In this document: positions 17,251 through 25,530 of the stretch, piece by piece
How positions within the stretch are numbered: position 1 is the stretch's first letter
Layout of the letters: each line of letters begins with the position of its first letter
Assembly (NCBI GenBank): GCA_964547645.1
Contig: CAZJOM010000005.1
Coordinates: 35,147 to 99,146 of the forward strand
DNA length: 64,000 nucleotides
From: SZUA-430 sp964547645
GTDB taxonomy: Bacteria > Pseudomonadota > Alphaproteobacteria > Micropepsales > Micropepsaceae
Direction of reading: 5' to 3'
Made by a program: the position numbers and the translations under genes
The notes under the pieces: generated by a model
What the model saw: the letters and a program-made list of their open reading frames with translations, nothing else
What the model was told of the DNA's origin: nothing
Database searches by the model: none

Positions 17251-17772
17251 CTATACGTAGGCCGCGCCGAAGCGCCACCAGATGACGCCGAGGGTGATGC
17301 AGCCCATCAGATAGGTGACGAGGCGCAAGGGGACGAAGTTGAGGCCGATATAGACTGCGGCGTGAAGCGCGCGCAGGGCGACGAAGAGCCAGGCCAGCGC
17401 GACCTGCGTACCGTCCCAGGTGCCGGTTTGCAGCATGAGCGTACAGACGACGTAGAAGAGTATCGGCACTTCCAGCAGGTTCATGAACGTGCGCGCCGGG
17501 CGCTCGACCCACTCAGGCGGGGAATTATCGGCGTAGGCACGGTAGTAGCCGATCGACGCGACGCCGCGGGCGACGGCGACGTTGCGATAGACGAACATCA
17601 ACAGCCACACGAAAGCGGTTAGCGCGAAGAGCCCTAGGACCGGCTGGATGAGCAGGCGTGCGGTTTGTTCCGTCAATGTGGGTGCTGTCGCCATCGCGAA
17701 CCAGAGCAGCACGAAGTAGCCGACGAGGAGAGCTGCTATGATTGCGTACTGGTGTAGCGGTGGTCGGGTCAT
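17251..17772 (-). CDS. MAPEG family membrane protein
   Basis: The 173-residue protein has four hydrophobic segments (about 9-29, 40-62, 101-117 and 125-165). The core is VERPARTFMNLLEVPILFYV followed by ALAWLFVALRALHAAVYIGLN, which matches the MAPEG pattern of glutathione-dependent and eicosanoid-related membrane enzymes. Bacterial members often act in detoxification. The ATG overlaps the stop of the alpha/beta hydrolase gene by 4 bp, so it is last in the OYE-hydrolase-MAPEG operon. The context of an OYE-type reductase supports a detoxification role, which remains inference. Confidence 0.85.
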   Translation of the reverse strand: MTRPPLHQYAIIAALLVGYFVLLWFAMATAPTLTEQTARLLIQPVLGLFALTAFVWLLMFVYRNVAVARGVASIGYYRAYADNSPPEWVERPARTFMNLLEVPILFYVVCTLMLQTGTWDGTQVALAWLFVALRALHAAVYIGLNFVPLRLVTYLMGCITLGVIWWRFGAAYV

Positions 17773-18446
17773 GTGGGGCTCGCTTTTGGTTTGTTGACAC
17801 GTGCAGCAAAGTCACCGATGAGGTTGGCGAGTTTTGCGGGGGCATCGCGGGCTACGAGGTGGCTTGCTTCGGGGATGATTTCGATGATCGCGTGTGGAGC
17901 TAGTGTGCGGATCTGTGAGCGGCCGTCTTCTCCCAATGGCGAGCGTGCACCGGCCGAGACGTACAAAATCGGGAGTTTCAGCGCGCGTACGATTTGTGCC
18001 AAACGTTCCGTTTGGCCCAGAATGTTCTCCACCAAAGGCGATGCTGCTAGGCCACGTGGCGACAAATAGGCTCGGGCGCGCTCGGGGTCTGGGGTGGGTG
18101 TCACGTCGACCAGGACCAGGCCGGACACTTGCTGCTCCAATGTCTCAAGTGCAAGCATCAGGGCAAAGCCCCCGAGAGATGCGCCGACGACGACCGGCCG
18201 CGACATCAATCCAATCATCGCCTTTGTGTCTTCGCCGTATGCCGATAGCCCGTCCGTTGTAGCGCCGCCGCTTTCGCCATGCCCGCGCTGATCGAAGGCG
18301 TAGCTTTGGAAGCCGCGCGCCGCCAGAATGTCCATGACGGGGCGCCATACCGCACGTGTTTCGCCACCGGCATGGAGCAGGAGGATATCGCTCCCGTTTC
18401 CCGCACGCTCACCGACGAGCAACGCGTCGGGACGATCAAGGGTCAT
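17769..18446 (-). CDS. Alpha/beta hydrolase
   Basis: A 225-residue alpha/beta-hydrolase fold protein. Visible elements are the oxyanion-strand region DILLLHAGGETRAVW, SYAFDQRGHGESGG, the nucleophile elbow VVGASLGGFALML with Ser, an Asp candidate near PILYVSAGARSP, and a terminal His in IPEASHLVARDAP. I chose the ATG at 18446, where the fold begins; upstream sequence belongs to the OYE gene, 26 bp away. The substrate is unknown. It is the middle gene of the OYE-hydrolase-MAPEG operon. Confidence 0.87.
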   Translation of the reverse strand: MTLDRPDALLVGERAGNGSDILLLHAGGETRAVWRPVMDILAARGFQSYAFDQRGHGESGGATTDGLSAYGEDTKAMIGLMSRPVVVGASLGGFALMLALETLEQQVSGLVLVDVTPTPDPERARAYLSPRGLAASPLVENILGQTERLAQIVRALKLPILYVSAGARSPLGEDGRSQIRTLAPHAIIEIIPEASHLVARDAPAKLANLIGDFAARVNKPKASPT

Positions 18447-18472
18447 TGGGTCGCGCACGGGTTTTGGTGACC

Positions 18473-19573
18473 TCAGTGCAAGACCGGCAGTGCCTCCAGC
18501 GAGAACGGCTTTAGTTCTTCGAAGCGACCGGCTTTGACCATGTCGGGCCAGTTGGGGTTCACGATCAGCGCGCGGCCGACGGCGACCAGGTCGAAGTCGC
18601 CGCGGTCGAACATCTCGATGAGGCGGTCGAGCGAGGCGGGGCCGGCGGACTGGCCTTGATAGGTCGCGATGAATTCCTGATTGAGGCCGACCGAGCCGAC
18701 GGTGATTGAAGGCAGGCCCGTGATCTTCTTCACCCAACCGGCCAGGTTGAGGTCGGAGCCATCGAATTCGGGTTCCCAGAATCTGCGGGTGGAGTTGTGG
18801 AAGCAGTCGACGCCGGCTTTGACCAGGGGATCAAGAAACATCTCCAATGCCTGCGGCGTTGGCGCGAGGCGGACGGTGTAGTCCTGTTGCTTCCACTGCG
18901 ACCAGCGCAGGATGACGGGGAAGTCTTTGCTGACGGCGCCGCGCACGGCGCGGATCACGTCTGCTGCGAACTTCGTGCGCTTGATCATGTCGCCGCCGAA
19001 GGCGTCGTCGCGCACGTTCGTGCCGTCCCAGAAAAACTGATCGATGAGATAGCCGTGCGCGCCGTGAATCTCGACGCCATCGAAGCCGAGTTCTTCGGCA
19101 TGGCGGGCGCTGGTGGCGTAGCCTGCGATCGCGTCATCGATGTCTTTCGTCGACATCGGCTCCGTCACCTTCTTGCCCGGCTTGGCGAGGCCGGATGGGC
19201 CGACGCCGGTGAGGTGCGGGTTCGGACCGGAGCCGGGCTTGCGCATCAAGCCCGTGTGCCACAGCTGCGGCATGATGAAACCACCGTGTCGCTTCACGGC
19301 TTTGAGGACCTTTGTCCAACCGTCGAGCGCGGGCCCATGAAAGTTCGGCACGTTGTGATCGTTGAGCGCGACGGGGTGATCGGGTGCGACGCCTTCAGTG
19401 ATGATGAGGCCGACGCCACCGGCGGCGCGACGTTCGTAGTAAGCCGCAACATCGTCGCCTGGAATTTGGTTAGGGCTCTTCGAGCGCGTCATAGGGGCCA
19501 TGACGATGCGGTTGGGGAGCGTGAGGTTCTTCAACTTGTAGGGCGTAAAGAGCGATTTCGGTGACAGAGACAT
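18473..19573 (-). CDS. Old-yellow-enzyme family NADH:flavin oxidoreductase
   Basis: A 366-residue FMN-dependent TIM-barrel ene-reductase that reduces activated C=C bonds with NAD(P)H. It begins LFTPYKLKNLTLPNRIVMAP, includes YYERRAAGGVGLIITEG, the substrate-site HTG within QLWHTGLMRK, and GVEIHGAHGYLIDQFFWDGT followed by NVRDDAFGG, which are hallmark OYE segments. Length fits the family. It heads a three-gene operon with the hydrolase and MAPEG genes. The physiological substrate cannot be read from sequence; electrophile detoxification is the usual suggestion. Confidence 0.94.
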   Translation of the reverse strand: MSLSPKSLFTPYKLKNLTLPNRIVMAPMTRSKSPNQIPGDDVAAYYERRAAGGVGLIITEGVAPDHPVALNDHNVPNFHGPALDGWTKVLKAVKRHGGFIMPQLWHTGLMRKPGSGPNPHLTGVGPSGLAKPGKKVTEPMSTKDIDDAIAGYATSARHAEELGFDGVEIHGAHGYLIDQFFWDGTNVRDDAFGGDMIKRTKFAADVIRAVRGAVSKDFPVILRWSQWKQQDYTVRLAPTPQALEMFLDPLVKAGVDCFHNSTRRFWEPEFDGSDLNLAGWVKKITGLPSITVGSVGLNQEFIATYQGQSAGPASLDRLIEMFDRGDFDLVAVGRALIVNPNWPDMVKAGRFEELKPFSLEALPVLH

Positions 19574-19736
19574 TGGTATCCGACCTGTGATTGGCGACAG
19601 AAGTTAAGAGATGAGGGCGATTGGGGAGGACTCAATACGCGGTGTCTCGTCGAATGCAAAGGCGCGTGTTACCTTTCACAAGGTGGCCCCATCTTCCGGG
19701 TCGCGGGTCCACGCCAAGGCAAATGAGGGAGACGCC

Positions 19737-20150
19737 ATGCTAAAAGAATTCAGGGAGTTTGCGCTTAAGGGAAACGTCGTCGATCTCGCGATCGGCGTCA
19801 TCATTGGCGCTGCGTTCGGGAAAATCGTCGACTCGATGGTCGGCGACATGATCATGCCGTTGATCGGTGCGCTCGGCAGCGTCGACTTTTCGAACTATTT
19901 CGTCGGCTTGAACGAAGGCGTAACGGCCACCGTCTTGGACGAAGCGAAGAAGCAGGGTGCGGTGCTTGCCTGGGGTAAGTTCGTGACCGTCCTGATCAAC
20001 TTCATCATCATCGCGTTCGTGCTGTTCTTGGTCGTGAAGGGCATGAACCGGCTGAAGCGCCAGCCGCAGCCGGCACCGGCCGTGCCGCCGGAGCCGCCCG
20101 CGGACGTGAAGCTTTTGACCGAAATTCGCGATCTACTGGCGAAGCGCTGA
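19737..20150 (+). CDS. mscL: Large-conductance mechanosensitive channel
   Basis: MscL opens under membrane tension to release solutes during hypo-osmotic shock. The 137-residue protein starts with the diagnostic amphipathic helix and first membrane segment (LKEFREFALKGNVVDLAIGV, then IIGAAFGKIVDSMVGDMIMP). It continues to a second membrane segment (VTVLINFIIIAFVLFLVVKG) and a cytoplasmic helix ending LLTEIRDLLAKR. GAGGGA lies 8 bp before the ATG at 19737. It is a stand-alone gene followed by a GC-rich hairpin. Confidence 0.97.
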   Translation: MLKEFREFALKGNVVDLAIGVIIGAAFGKIVDSMVGDMIMPLIGALGSVDFSNYFVGLNEGVTATVLDEAKKQGAVLAWGKFVTVLINFIIIAFVLFLVVKGMNRLKRQPQPAPAVPPEPPADVKLLTEIRDLLAKR

Positions 20151-20166
20151 TAGCTGGCCGATTCGA

Positions 20167-20190
20167 CGCCGGGGCGGTGCAGCCCCGGCG
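20167..20190 (+). terminator. GC-rich hairpin after mscL
   Basis: A 9-bp perfect stem (CGCCGGGGC / GCCCCGGCG) with a 6-nt loop begins 16 bp after the mscL stop. There is no clear run of T after it (TACTTTCGC follows), so it is a weak or bidirectional terminator shared with the convergent YdcH-like gene. Confidence 0.5.
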
Positions 20191-20213
20191 TACTTTCGCA
20201 GATCGCCCCCTGT

Positions 20214-20411
20214 TTAGGCCCTGGCTCTGCGAGCTTCTTCGTCACTGGCACCGCGCAAAATCCAATGCAGCTTGTCGCGGATTTGCAGTTTTTCTTTCTT
20301 CAGTTCCGCTAGCCGGATCGCGTCCGGCATGGGCGCCCGGTGCTCACGCGCGATGTCGTCTTCCAACGTCGCATGGCGCGCGCGAAGGCGCAGAACAAGA
20401 TAGTCGGTCAT
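20214..20411 (-). CDS. YdcH-like DUF465 small protein
   Basis: A 65-residue, highly charged, helical protein of the DUF465/YdcH type (LRARHATLEDDIAREHRAP then RLAELKKEKLQIRDKLHWIL). These form short antiparallel coiled-coil hairpins and have no assigned function. The ATG at 20411 is chosen because GAGGAG lies 6 bp upstream. It stands alone between mscL and the MFS gene. Confidence 0.83.
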   Translation of the reverse strand: MTDYLVLRLRARHATLEDDIAREHRAPMPDAIRLAELKKEKLQIRDKLHWILRGASDEEARRARA

Positions 20412-20585
20412 TGTTGCTCCTCTACGGTTTGTCATCCGATACGGTCCGACATCGCGACCCATTCAGATCGCCAGAGGGGCCCGGCCCGCATCAATTTGAC
20501 TTGGGGGCCGGGTCTGCCGTTTCAACGGCAACGCGTGTAGGGCTATTCGAGAAAGTCGCTTCGCAGGTGCAGCGATGAGAGCGGT

Positions 20586-21800
20586 ATGGATAATCAGACG
20601 GAAACCGAACCGGCGCGAAACCGCTTGATCGACGTGTTCCGTCGGCATCGGAACTACCGCTTGTTCTTCGCGGGCCAAGCGATATCGCTCGTCGGCTTTT
20701 GGATGCAGGCGATTGCACAGTCTTGGCTTGTGTATCGAATGACCGATACGCCGTTCTGGCTCGGCGTCGTCGGGTTCGTGGGGCAGATACCGGTGCTTCT
20801 GGTGTCGCCGTTTGCCGGCGTGATCGCCGACCGGTTGAACCGGCGGCGCATTCTCTTCGTGACGCAGAGTATGATGATGGCGAGCGCAACTTTGTTCGCG
20901 GTGCTGACGCTGTCCCACGTGATCGAGGTTTGGCACGTTGTGGCGCTGGCGGCGCTGTCGGGCACGGCAAACGCTTTCGACGTCCCGACACGGCAGTCGT
21001 TCACGATCGAGATGGTGGGGAAGGCGGACCTGCCGAGAGCGATCGCTCTCAACTCGATCATGTTCAACGGCGCGCGGCTGATCGGGCCGGCGTTTGCCGG
21101 GGTTTTGGTTGCGGCGGTCGGCGAGGGATGGTGCATCGCGCTCAACGCGGCGTCATACCTTGCTGTGCTGGTGAGCCTTTCGCTGATCCGTGTGGCGCCG
21201 TTGCCGCCGCGCGCGGAGAGCCATCCACTTGCCGACCTGCGCGATGGATTCATCTATGTAGCGACACACCGGCAGATTCGAACGTTGCTGCTGCTTTTGG
21301 CTGCGACAAGCTTGTTTGGGTCGGCCTATTTGACGCTTATGCCGGTGTTCGCGCGGGACATTTTGCACGGCGGATCGGATGCACTGGGCTTTCTGATGGC
21401 GGCGATCGGCGTTGGGGCCTTGGCCGGCGCCTTGACGATCGCGCGGGTGCCGCCTGCGCTGCTCGGCCGGGTGCCGTTTCTGGCGTCCGTATGCTTGGGT
21501 GCTTCTGTCATCGCGTTTTCGCACTCGACGTCGTTTGCGCTGTCGATGGTGCTGCTGGTGCCCGCGGGGTATGCGATGATGACGCTTGGCATTTCGACGA
21601 ACACGATGATGCAAAGCTCGGTCGATGACGCCCTGCGCGGGCGGGTGATGGCCTACTTCGTGATGGCCTTCATCGGGATGCTGCCGATCAGCTCTTTGCT
21701 AGCGGGCGCGGTCTCGCACGACATTGGGGCGCCGTGGACGCTGACGATCGGCGGGGTGTTGGTGATTTTGTCTGCCGGAGTCGCCTACTGGCGAAGATAG
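20586..21800 (+). CDS. MFS exporter (EntS-like, MFS_3)
   Basis: A 404-residue transporter with about twelve hydrophobic segments. It starts FRRHRNYRLFFAGQAISLVG and has the MFS loop motif VSPFAGVIADRLNRRRILF between helices 2 and 3, features of the MFS_3 group that includes the enterobactin exporter EntS and macrolide exporters. It should export a small molecule by proton exchange across the inner membrane. No siderophore or resistance genes adjoin it, so the cargo is unknown. The stop comes only 1-2 bp before the tail of the convergent tmRNA gene. Confidence 0.92.
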   Translation: MDNQTETEPARNRLIDVFRRHRNYRLFFAGQAISLVGFWMQAIAQSWLVYRMTDTPFWLGVVGFVGQIPVLLVSPFAGVIADRLNRRRILFVTQSMMMASATLFAVLTLSHVIEVWHVVALAALSGTANAFDVPTRQSFTIEMVGKADLPRAIALNSIMFNGARLIGPAFAGVLVAAVGEGWCIALNAASYLAVLVSLSLIRVAPLPPRAESHPLADLRDGFIYVATHRQIRTLLLLLAATSLFGSAYLTLMPVFARDILHGGSDALGFLMAAIGVGALAGALTIARVPPALLGRVPFLASVCLGASVIAFSHSTSFALSMVLLVPAGYAMMTLGISTNTMMQSSVDDALRGRVMAYFVMAFIGMLPISSLLAGAVSHDIGAPWTLTIGGVLVILSAGVAYWRR

Positions 21801-21801
21801 G

Positions 21802-22070
21802 TGGAGGGGCTTCTGTTGCCCGGCGCCCCTCCGAGCCGCGCTTACCTATTAGGCAGCGAGGGCCATTTCATTGTCGTTGGCACCTATACAGACAGCCCGA
21901 TAACGGTGAGCCTTGCCGAGCAAAAGCAACGTCTTTACGCGTTCGTCGATCCTAGTTCGCCCCCACAGCTGAGTCGCTTTTGCGGCTCAGGTGGTGGAGG
22001 CGCCGGGTACCGCCCCCGGGTCCGATCCGTTTATTGCACGCGCGTTTATCGCCATAGCCGGCGAACCGGC
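21802..22070 (-). ncRNA. ssrA: Permuted two-piece transfer-messenger RNA
   Basis: tmRNA rescues stalled ribosomes and tags the nascent chain for proteolysis. The gene is circularly permuted, as in Alphaproteobacteria. The acceptor piece (from about 22070 to 21992) ends with a T-arm-like hairpin (CCGGG, loop GGCGGTA, CCCGG) and CGCCTCCACCA with its CCA at 21994-21992. A 27-nt intervening segment (21991-21965) follows. The coding piece starts GGGGGCG at 21964, which pairs with CGCCTCC to form a 7-bp acceptor stem with one G-U. The tag frame runs 21881-21852 and reads ANDNEMALAA, then tandem TAA TAG stops. A strong hairpin (GGAGGGGC / GCCCCTCC) lies near the 3' end. Outer ends are approximate. 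Confidence 0.92.
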
Positions 22071-22076
22071 AGGGCT

Positions 22077-22082
22077 TATATA
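22077..22082 (-). promoter_or_regulatory. Candidate -10 box of ssrA
   Basis: A TATATA hexamer within GGGCCTATATAAGCCC lies about 7 bp before the presumed 5' end of the tmRNA precursor. The 4-bp flanks are complementary, so the -10 sits in a small palindrome. No convincing -35 box was seen at the expected distance. Confidence 0.4.
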
Positions 22083-22197
22083 GGCCCTCGCGGTGAAGAA
22101 ATGAAGGAGTTGGGGACGCTGGAAATCCGGCTCTTTCCGTGCCGTTTCGGGAAACGGTAGAATTGGGACATCCCCAGCTTGGGGAGAGAGAGGGTCG

Positions 22198-22992
22198 ATG
22201 CGCCAGTATCACGATTTGATGGAGCACGTGCTGCGCCATGGCGTGAGAAAGCACGACCGGACGGGCACGGGCACGATCTCGATCTTCGGGCATCAGATGC
22301 GCTTCAACCTCGACGACGGGTTCCCGTTGCTGACGACGAAGAAGCTGCATTTGAAATCGATCGTGCATGAGCTGCTCTGGTTCCTGAACGGCGACACAAA
22401 CGTGCGCTATCTGCAGGAGAACGGCGTTCGGATTTGGGACGAGTGGGCCGATAAGAACGGCGACTTGGGGCCGGTCTATGGGGCGCAGTGGCGGTCATGG
22501 CCGGCGCGCGACGGCTCCACGATCGATCAGATTTCGAAGCTGATCGAGCAGATCAAGAAGAACCCAGACTCGCGCCGTCTGATCGTGACGGCGTGGAACC
22601 CCGCGGATGTCGACCGCATGGCGCTGCCGCCGTGTCATTGCCTGTTCCAGTTCTACGTCGCGAACGGGCGGATTTCGTGTCAGCTCTATCAGCGCTCGGC
22701 GGACATCTTCTTGGGCGTGCCGTTCAACATTGCGTCGTACGCGTTGCTGTTGATGATGGTGGCGCAGGTCACGGGGTTGAAGGCGGGCGAGTTCATTCAC
22801 TCGTTTGGCGACGCGCACCTTTACCTAAATCATATCGAGCAGGCCGAATTGCAGCTAACGCGCGCGCCCTATGCTCTGCCGAAGATGGTGATCAATCCGG
22901 CCGTAAAGGACATCTTCGGGTTCAAGTACGACGACTTCAAACTTGAAGGGTATCAGGCGCATCCGCATATCGCGGCGCCGGTGGCGGTGTGA
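22198..22992 (+). CDS. thyA: Thymidylate synthase
   Basis: ThyA makes dTMP from dUMP with methylene-tetrahydrofolate. The protein has 264 residues, identical in length to E. coli ThyA. Diagnostic segments are RTGTGTISIFGHQMRF, the catalytic cysteine in LPPCHCLFQFYV, and QRSADIFLGVPFNIASYALL. GGGGAGAGAGAGGG lies just before the ATG. The stop overlaps the next gene as GTGA. It heads a thyA-acetyltransferase-folA-SMP-30 operon, so dihydrofolate produced here is recycled by the folA product. Confidence 0.98.
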   Translation: MRQYHDLMEHVLRHGVRKHDRTGTGTISIFGHQMRFNLDDGFPLLTTKKLHLKSIVHELLWFLNGDTNVRYLQENGVRIWDEWADKNGDLGPVYGAQWRSWPARDGSTIDQISKLIEQIKKNPDSRRLIVTAWNPADVDRMALPPCHCLFQFYVANGRISCQLYQRSADIFLGVPFNIASYALLLMMVAQVTGLKAGEFIHSFGDAHLYLNHIEQAELQLTRAPYALPKMVINPAVKDIFGFKYDDFKLEGYQAHPHIAAPVAV

Positions 22993-23474
22993 GGCTGGGC
23001 CTACACCTTCGTACCGCAACGAAGGCGGACGGCGAGGCCGTCTTCACCTTCATTCGCGATTTGGCGGTGTACGAGAAACTGCTCGACGATGTTGTGGCGA
23101 CGCAAGGCGACATCGAGCGGGCGTTGTTCGGCGCGAACCCACGCGTGTTTTGCGATATCGCGGAATGGGACGGGGTGCCCGCCGGATTTGCGCTTTGGTT
23201 CTATAATTTTTCGACGTTTCGCGGGCGGCACGGGATTTATCTCGAAGATTTGTTTGTGCGGCCGGCGTTTCGCGGCAAGGGCTTGGGTAAGGCCTTGCTG
23301 CAACAGCTGGCAAAGCGCGCGGTGGCGGAGGATTGCGCGCGAGTAGAATGGTCGGTGCTCGATTGGAACGAGCCGTCGATCAAGTTCTATGAATCGCTGG
23401 GTGCCATTGCGATGGAAGAATGGACCGTCTTCCGTTTGACGGGCGATGCCTTGAGGAAGTTAGGCACGTCATGA
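22989..23474 (+). CDS. GNAT acetyltransferase, SAT1 (spermidine/thialysine) type
   Basis: A 161-residue GNAT protein resembling the SAT1/SAT2 group, which acetylates polyamines or thialysine. It has IRDLAVYEKLLDDVVATQGD, the strand GIYLEDLFVRPAFRG, the acetyl-CoA loop RGKGLGKALL, and VLDWNEPSIKFYESLGA. The start is GTG at 22989, overlapping the thyA stop by 4 bp. The end overlaps folA as ATGA, so three genes are translationally coupled. Why such an enzyme sits between thyA and folA is not known; the linkage occurs in other Alphaproteobacteria to my knowledge, but I cannot confirm how widely. Confidence 0.88.
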   Translation: MRLGLHLRTATKADGEAVFTFIRDLAVYEKLLDDVVATQGDIERALFGANPRVFCDIAEWDGVPAGFALWFYNFSTFRGRHGIYLEDLFVRPAFRGKGLGKALLQQLAKRAVAEDCARVEWSVLDWNEPSIKFYESLGAIAMEEWTVFRLTGDALRKLGTS

Positions 23475-23977
23475 GGGAGACGATCATCGCGCTGATCGTG
23501 GCGGTCGCCGAGAACGGCGTAATCGGGCGCGACGGCAAGCTGCCGTGGCGCATTCCGGAAGACATGAAGTGGTTTCGCGAGCGCACGGCGGGACGGCCTT
23601 TGATCATGGGTCGCAAGACGTGGGAGAGCTTTCCGAAACGGCCGCTGCCAGGACGGACGAACATCGTGGTGACACGCGATGCGGACTATCGGGCCGAGGG
23701 CGCGGCTGTCGTAACGTCGTTTGACGCTGCGTTGGCGGTGGCGTACGGCGAGGAGCCTGAAGAGATCATGGTGATCGGTGGGGCTGAGATCTACCGGGTG
23801 GCGTTGCCATTGGCTCGGCGGATCTATCTGACCAGCGTACACGGCGAAATTGCCGGCGATACGGTTTTTCCCTCAATCGAGCGCGCAGGCTGGGACGAGA
23901 CGATCGTCGGCGTTTATCCCTCGTCAGCGGAGCGTCCGATCGGTTACAGTTTCATTATCTTAGACAAACGTGTGTGA
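23471..23977 (+). CDS. folA: Dihydrofolate reductase
   Basis: DHFR regenerates tetrahydrofolate with NADPH. The 168-residue protein has the family pattern: IALIVAVAENGVIGRDGKLP followed by WRIPEDMKWFRERTAG with the catalytic acidic residue, then IMGRKTWESFP, LPGRTNIVVTRD, and EIMVIGGAEIYRVALPLA. The ATG at 23471 overlaps the acetyltransferase stop by 4 bp. Together with thyA it completes the thymidylate cycle in one operon. Confidence 0.97.
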   Translation: MRETIIALIVAVAENGVIGRDGKLPWRIPEDMKWFRERTAGRPLIMGRKTWESFPKRPLPGRTNIVVTRDADYRAEGAAVVTSFDAALAVAYGEEPEEIMVIGGAEIYRVALPLARRIYLTSVHGEIAGDTVFPSIERAGWDETIVGVYPSSAERPIGYSFIILDKRV

Positions 23978-23984
23978 GGCCATC

Positions 23985-24899
23985 ATGTCCGTCCGTGAGA
24001 TCGCCAGTGGTTTGAAGTTTCCCGAAGGTCCGATTGCGATGCCGGACGGAAGCGTGATCTTGGTCGAGATCGCACGTGGGACGCTGACGCGGGTTTGGAA
24101 CGGCAAGAGCGAAGTGATCGCGACGCTGGGCGGTGGGCCGAATGGCGCGGCGCTGGGGCCCGATGGTGCGGTCTACGTCACGAACAACGGCGGGTTCGAG
24201 TGGCACGATCGCGGTGGGCTGCTGTTTCCGGGTGACAGGCCGCACGACTATGAGACGGGGCGGATCGAGCGCGTCGACCTGAAGACCGGCAAGGTCGAGC
24301 GGCTCTATGAGAAGTGCAACGGCTTGCGGCTGAACGGGCCGAACGATTTGGTGTTCGACAAGCACGGCGGATTCTATTTCACCGATCTGGGTAAGGGGTA
24401 CGGGCGGCTGCATGATCGCGGCGCGATCTACTATGCGACGCCGGACGGCAAGAAGATCAAAGAGCTGGTGTTCCCGATCGACATGCCAAACGGTTGCGGT
24501 TTGTCGCCGGACGAGAAGACCCTTTATGCCGCGCAGACGATGGTTGGGCGGTTGATGAAGTTCACAATCACGGCGCCGGGTGAAGTGGCGCCCGCGATGG
24601 GTGCGCTACAAGGCGAGCTCGTATGCGGGTTGCCGGGACTGCAGCTGTTCGACTCGCTTGCTGTCGAAGCGAACGGGCGCGTGTGCGTGGCGACGATCGG
24701 TTTTCCAACCGGTGGAATCACGTCGATCGCGCCGGATGGCACTTACGAGCAAACGCCTTTTGCCGATCCGCTGGTGACGAACATATGCTTTGGCGGGAAG
24801 GATCAGAAGACGGCTTATGTGTGCTTGTCGTCGACGGGCAAACTCGTCGAGACGCAATGGCCGCGACCGGGGTTGAAGCTGAACTTCTCGGGTTGGTGA
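23985..24899 (+). CDS. SMP-30/gluconolactonase family protein
   Basis: A 304-residue six-bladed beta-propeller of the SMP-30/LRE group, usually Ca2+ or Zn2+-dependent lactonases. The metal-site positions are visible: Glu in LKFPEGPIAMPDG, Asn in LNGPNDLVFDKHGG, and DMPNGCGLSPDEKTLY with the catalytic Asp region. The start at 23985 follows GAGG and lies 7 bp after folA. There is no signal peptide. The lactone substrate is unknown; its place behind folA may simply be operon drift. Confidence 0.9.
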   Translation: MSVREIASGLKFPEGPIAMPDGSVILVEIARGTLTRVWNGKSEVIATLGGGPNGAALGPDGAVYVTNNGGFEWHDRGGLLFPGDRPHDYETGRIERVDLKTGKVERLYEKCNGLRLNGPNDLVFDKHGGFYFTDLGKGYGRLHDRGAIYYATPDGKKIKELVFPIDMPNGCGLSPDEKTLYAAQTMVGRLMKFTITAPGEVAPAMGALQGELVCGLPGLQLFDSLAVEANGRVCVATIGFPTGGITSIAPDGTYEQTPFADPLVTNICFGGKDQKTAYVCLSSTGKLVETQWPRPGLKLNFSGW

Positions 24900-25089
24900 C
24901 GACTGCAATTTGCCGCAGGATTTTGCACGCGTGAGAGCGCGTTTGCGGAGATGCGTGCCACCTTGCGGAAACTTAATGCAATGCAGCACGCGTGACGCGT
25001 GTGCGGGCTTGAACACACGCGGTTCGCCCTCTACATCGGCGCCGTCCGACTACGGACTTGCTTCTCAAAAACAGTAAGGGATGACAGTC

Positions 25090-25452
25090 ATGAAACGCAT
25101 TCTCTTGGGTGTTGCCGCCATCGCGCTCAGCGCGTCGCTCGCGGTCGCCGCCGATGACCCGATGCAGACCCGCTACGACAACACCGTCACCGTGACCGAT
25201 GCAAAGGGCGGCGTGACGAAGTTGCACTACAACAAGGACGGCACGCTCGGCGTCGTGCTGCCCGACGGCACGAAGTCGACCGGCAAGTGGGCGATCAAGG
25301 ACGGCAAGCTTTGCGTGACGGCGGACGCCGGTCCGACCGCCGGCAAAGAGCAGTGCAATCCGTTCGACGGTACGAAGAAGGTTGGCGACAGCTGGGAAAT
25401 CCCGGCGGCTGACGGCACGAAGTCGAAGGTTGCGATCGTGGCCGGCCGGTAA
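25090..25452 (+). CDS. Small exported protein of unknown function
   Basis: A 120-residue protein with a clear signal peptide (KRILLGVAAIALSASLAVAA, cleavage near AVAA-DD). The mature part of about 97 residues is rich in Gly, Lys, Asp and Thr and reads as short beta strands: VTKLHYNKDGTLGVVLPDGT, GKWAIKDGKLCVTAD, and two Cys (KLC and KEQC) about 18 residues apart that could form a disulfide. I do not recognise the family. The ATG at 25090 starts the signal peptide; an ATG three codons upstream is possible. A good terminator follows. Confidence 0.8.
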   Translation: MKRILLGVAAIALSASLAVAADDPMQTRYDNTVTVTDAKGGVTKLHYNKDGTLGVVLPDGTKSTGKWAIKDGKLCVTADAGPTAGKEQCNPFDGTKKVGDSWEIPAADGTKSKVAIVAGR

Positions 25453-25473
25453 GCTTCGGTTGGTTTGAGATGG

Positions 25474-25503
25474 GGCCGGTGCGTTTCGCGCCGGCCTTTT
25501 TTT
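25474..25503 (+). terminator. Rho-independent terminator
   Basis: A GC-rich stem (GGCCGG..GCG / CGC..CCGGCC) with a TTT loop is followed by seven T. It lies 22 bp after the small exported protein gene and is the best intrinsic terminator in the first half of the window. Confidence 0.85.
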
Positions 25504-25530
25504 GTTGTGGTGAGAATCTTTCTTCCTTCC

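Noticed and set aside
21801..22160. A 119-codon plus-strand frame in the thyA upstream region
   Set aside because: The whole region is explained by the tmRNA gene on the minus strand.
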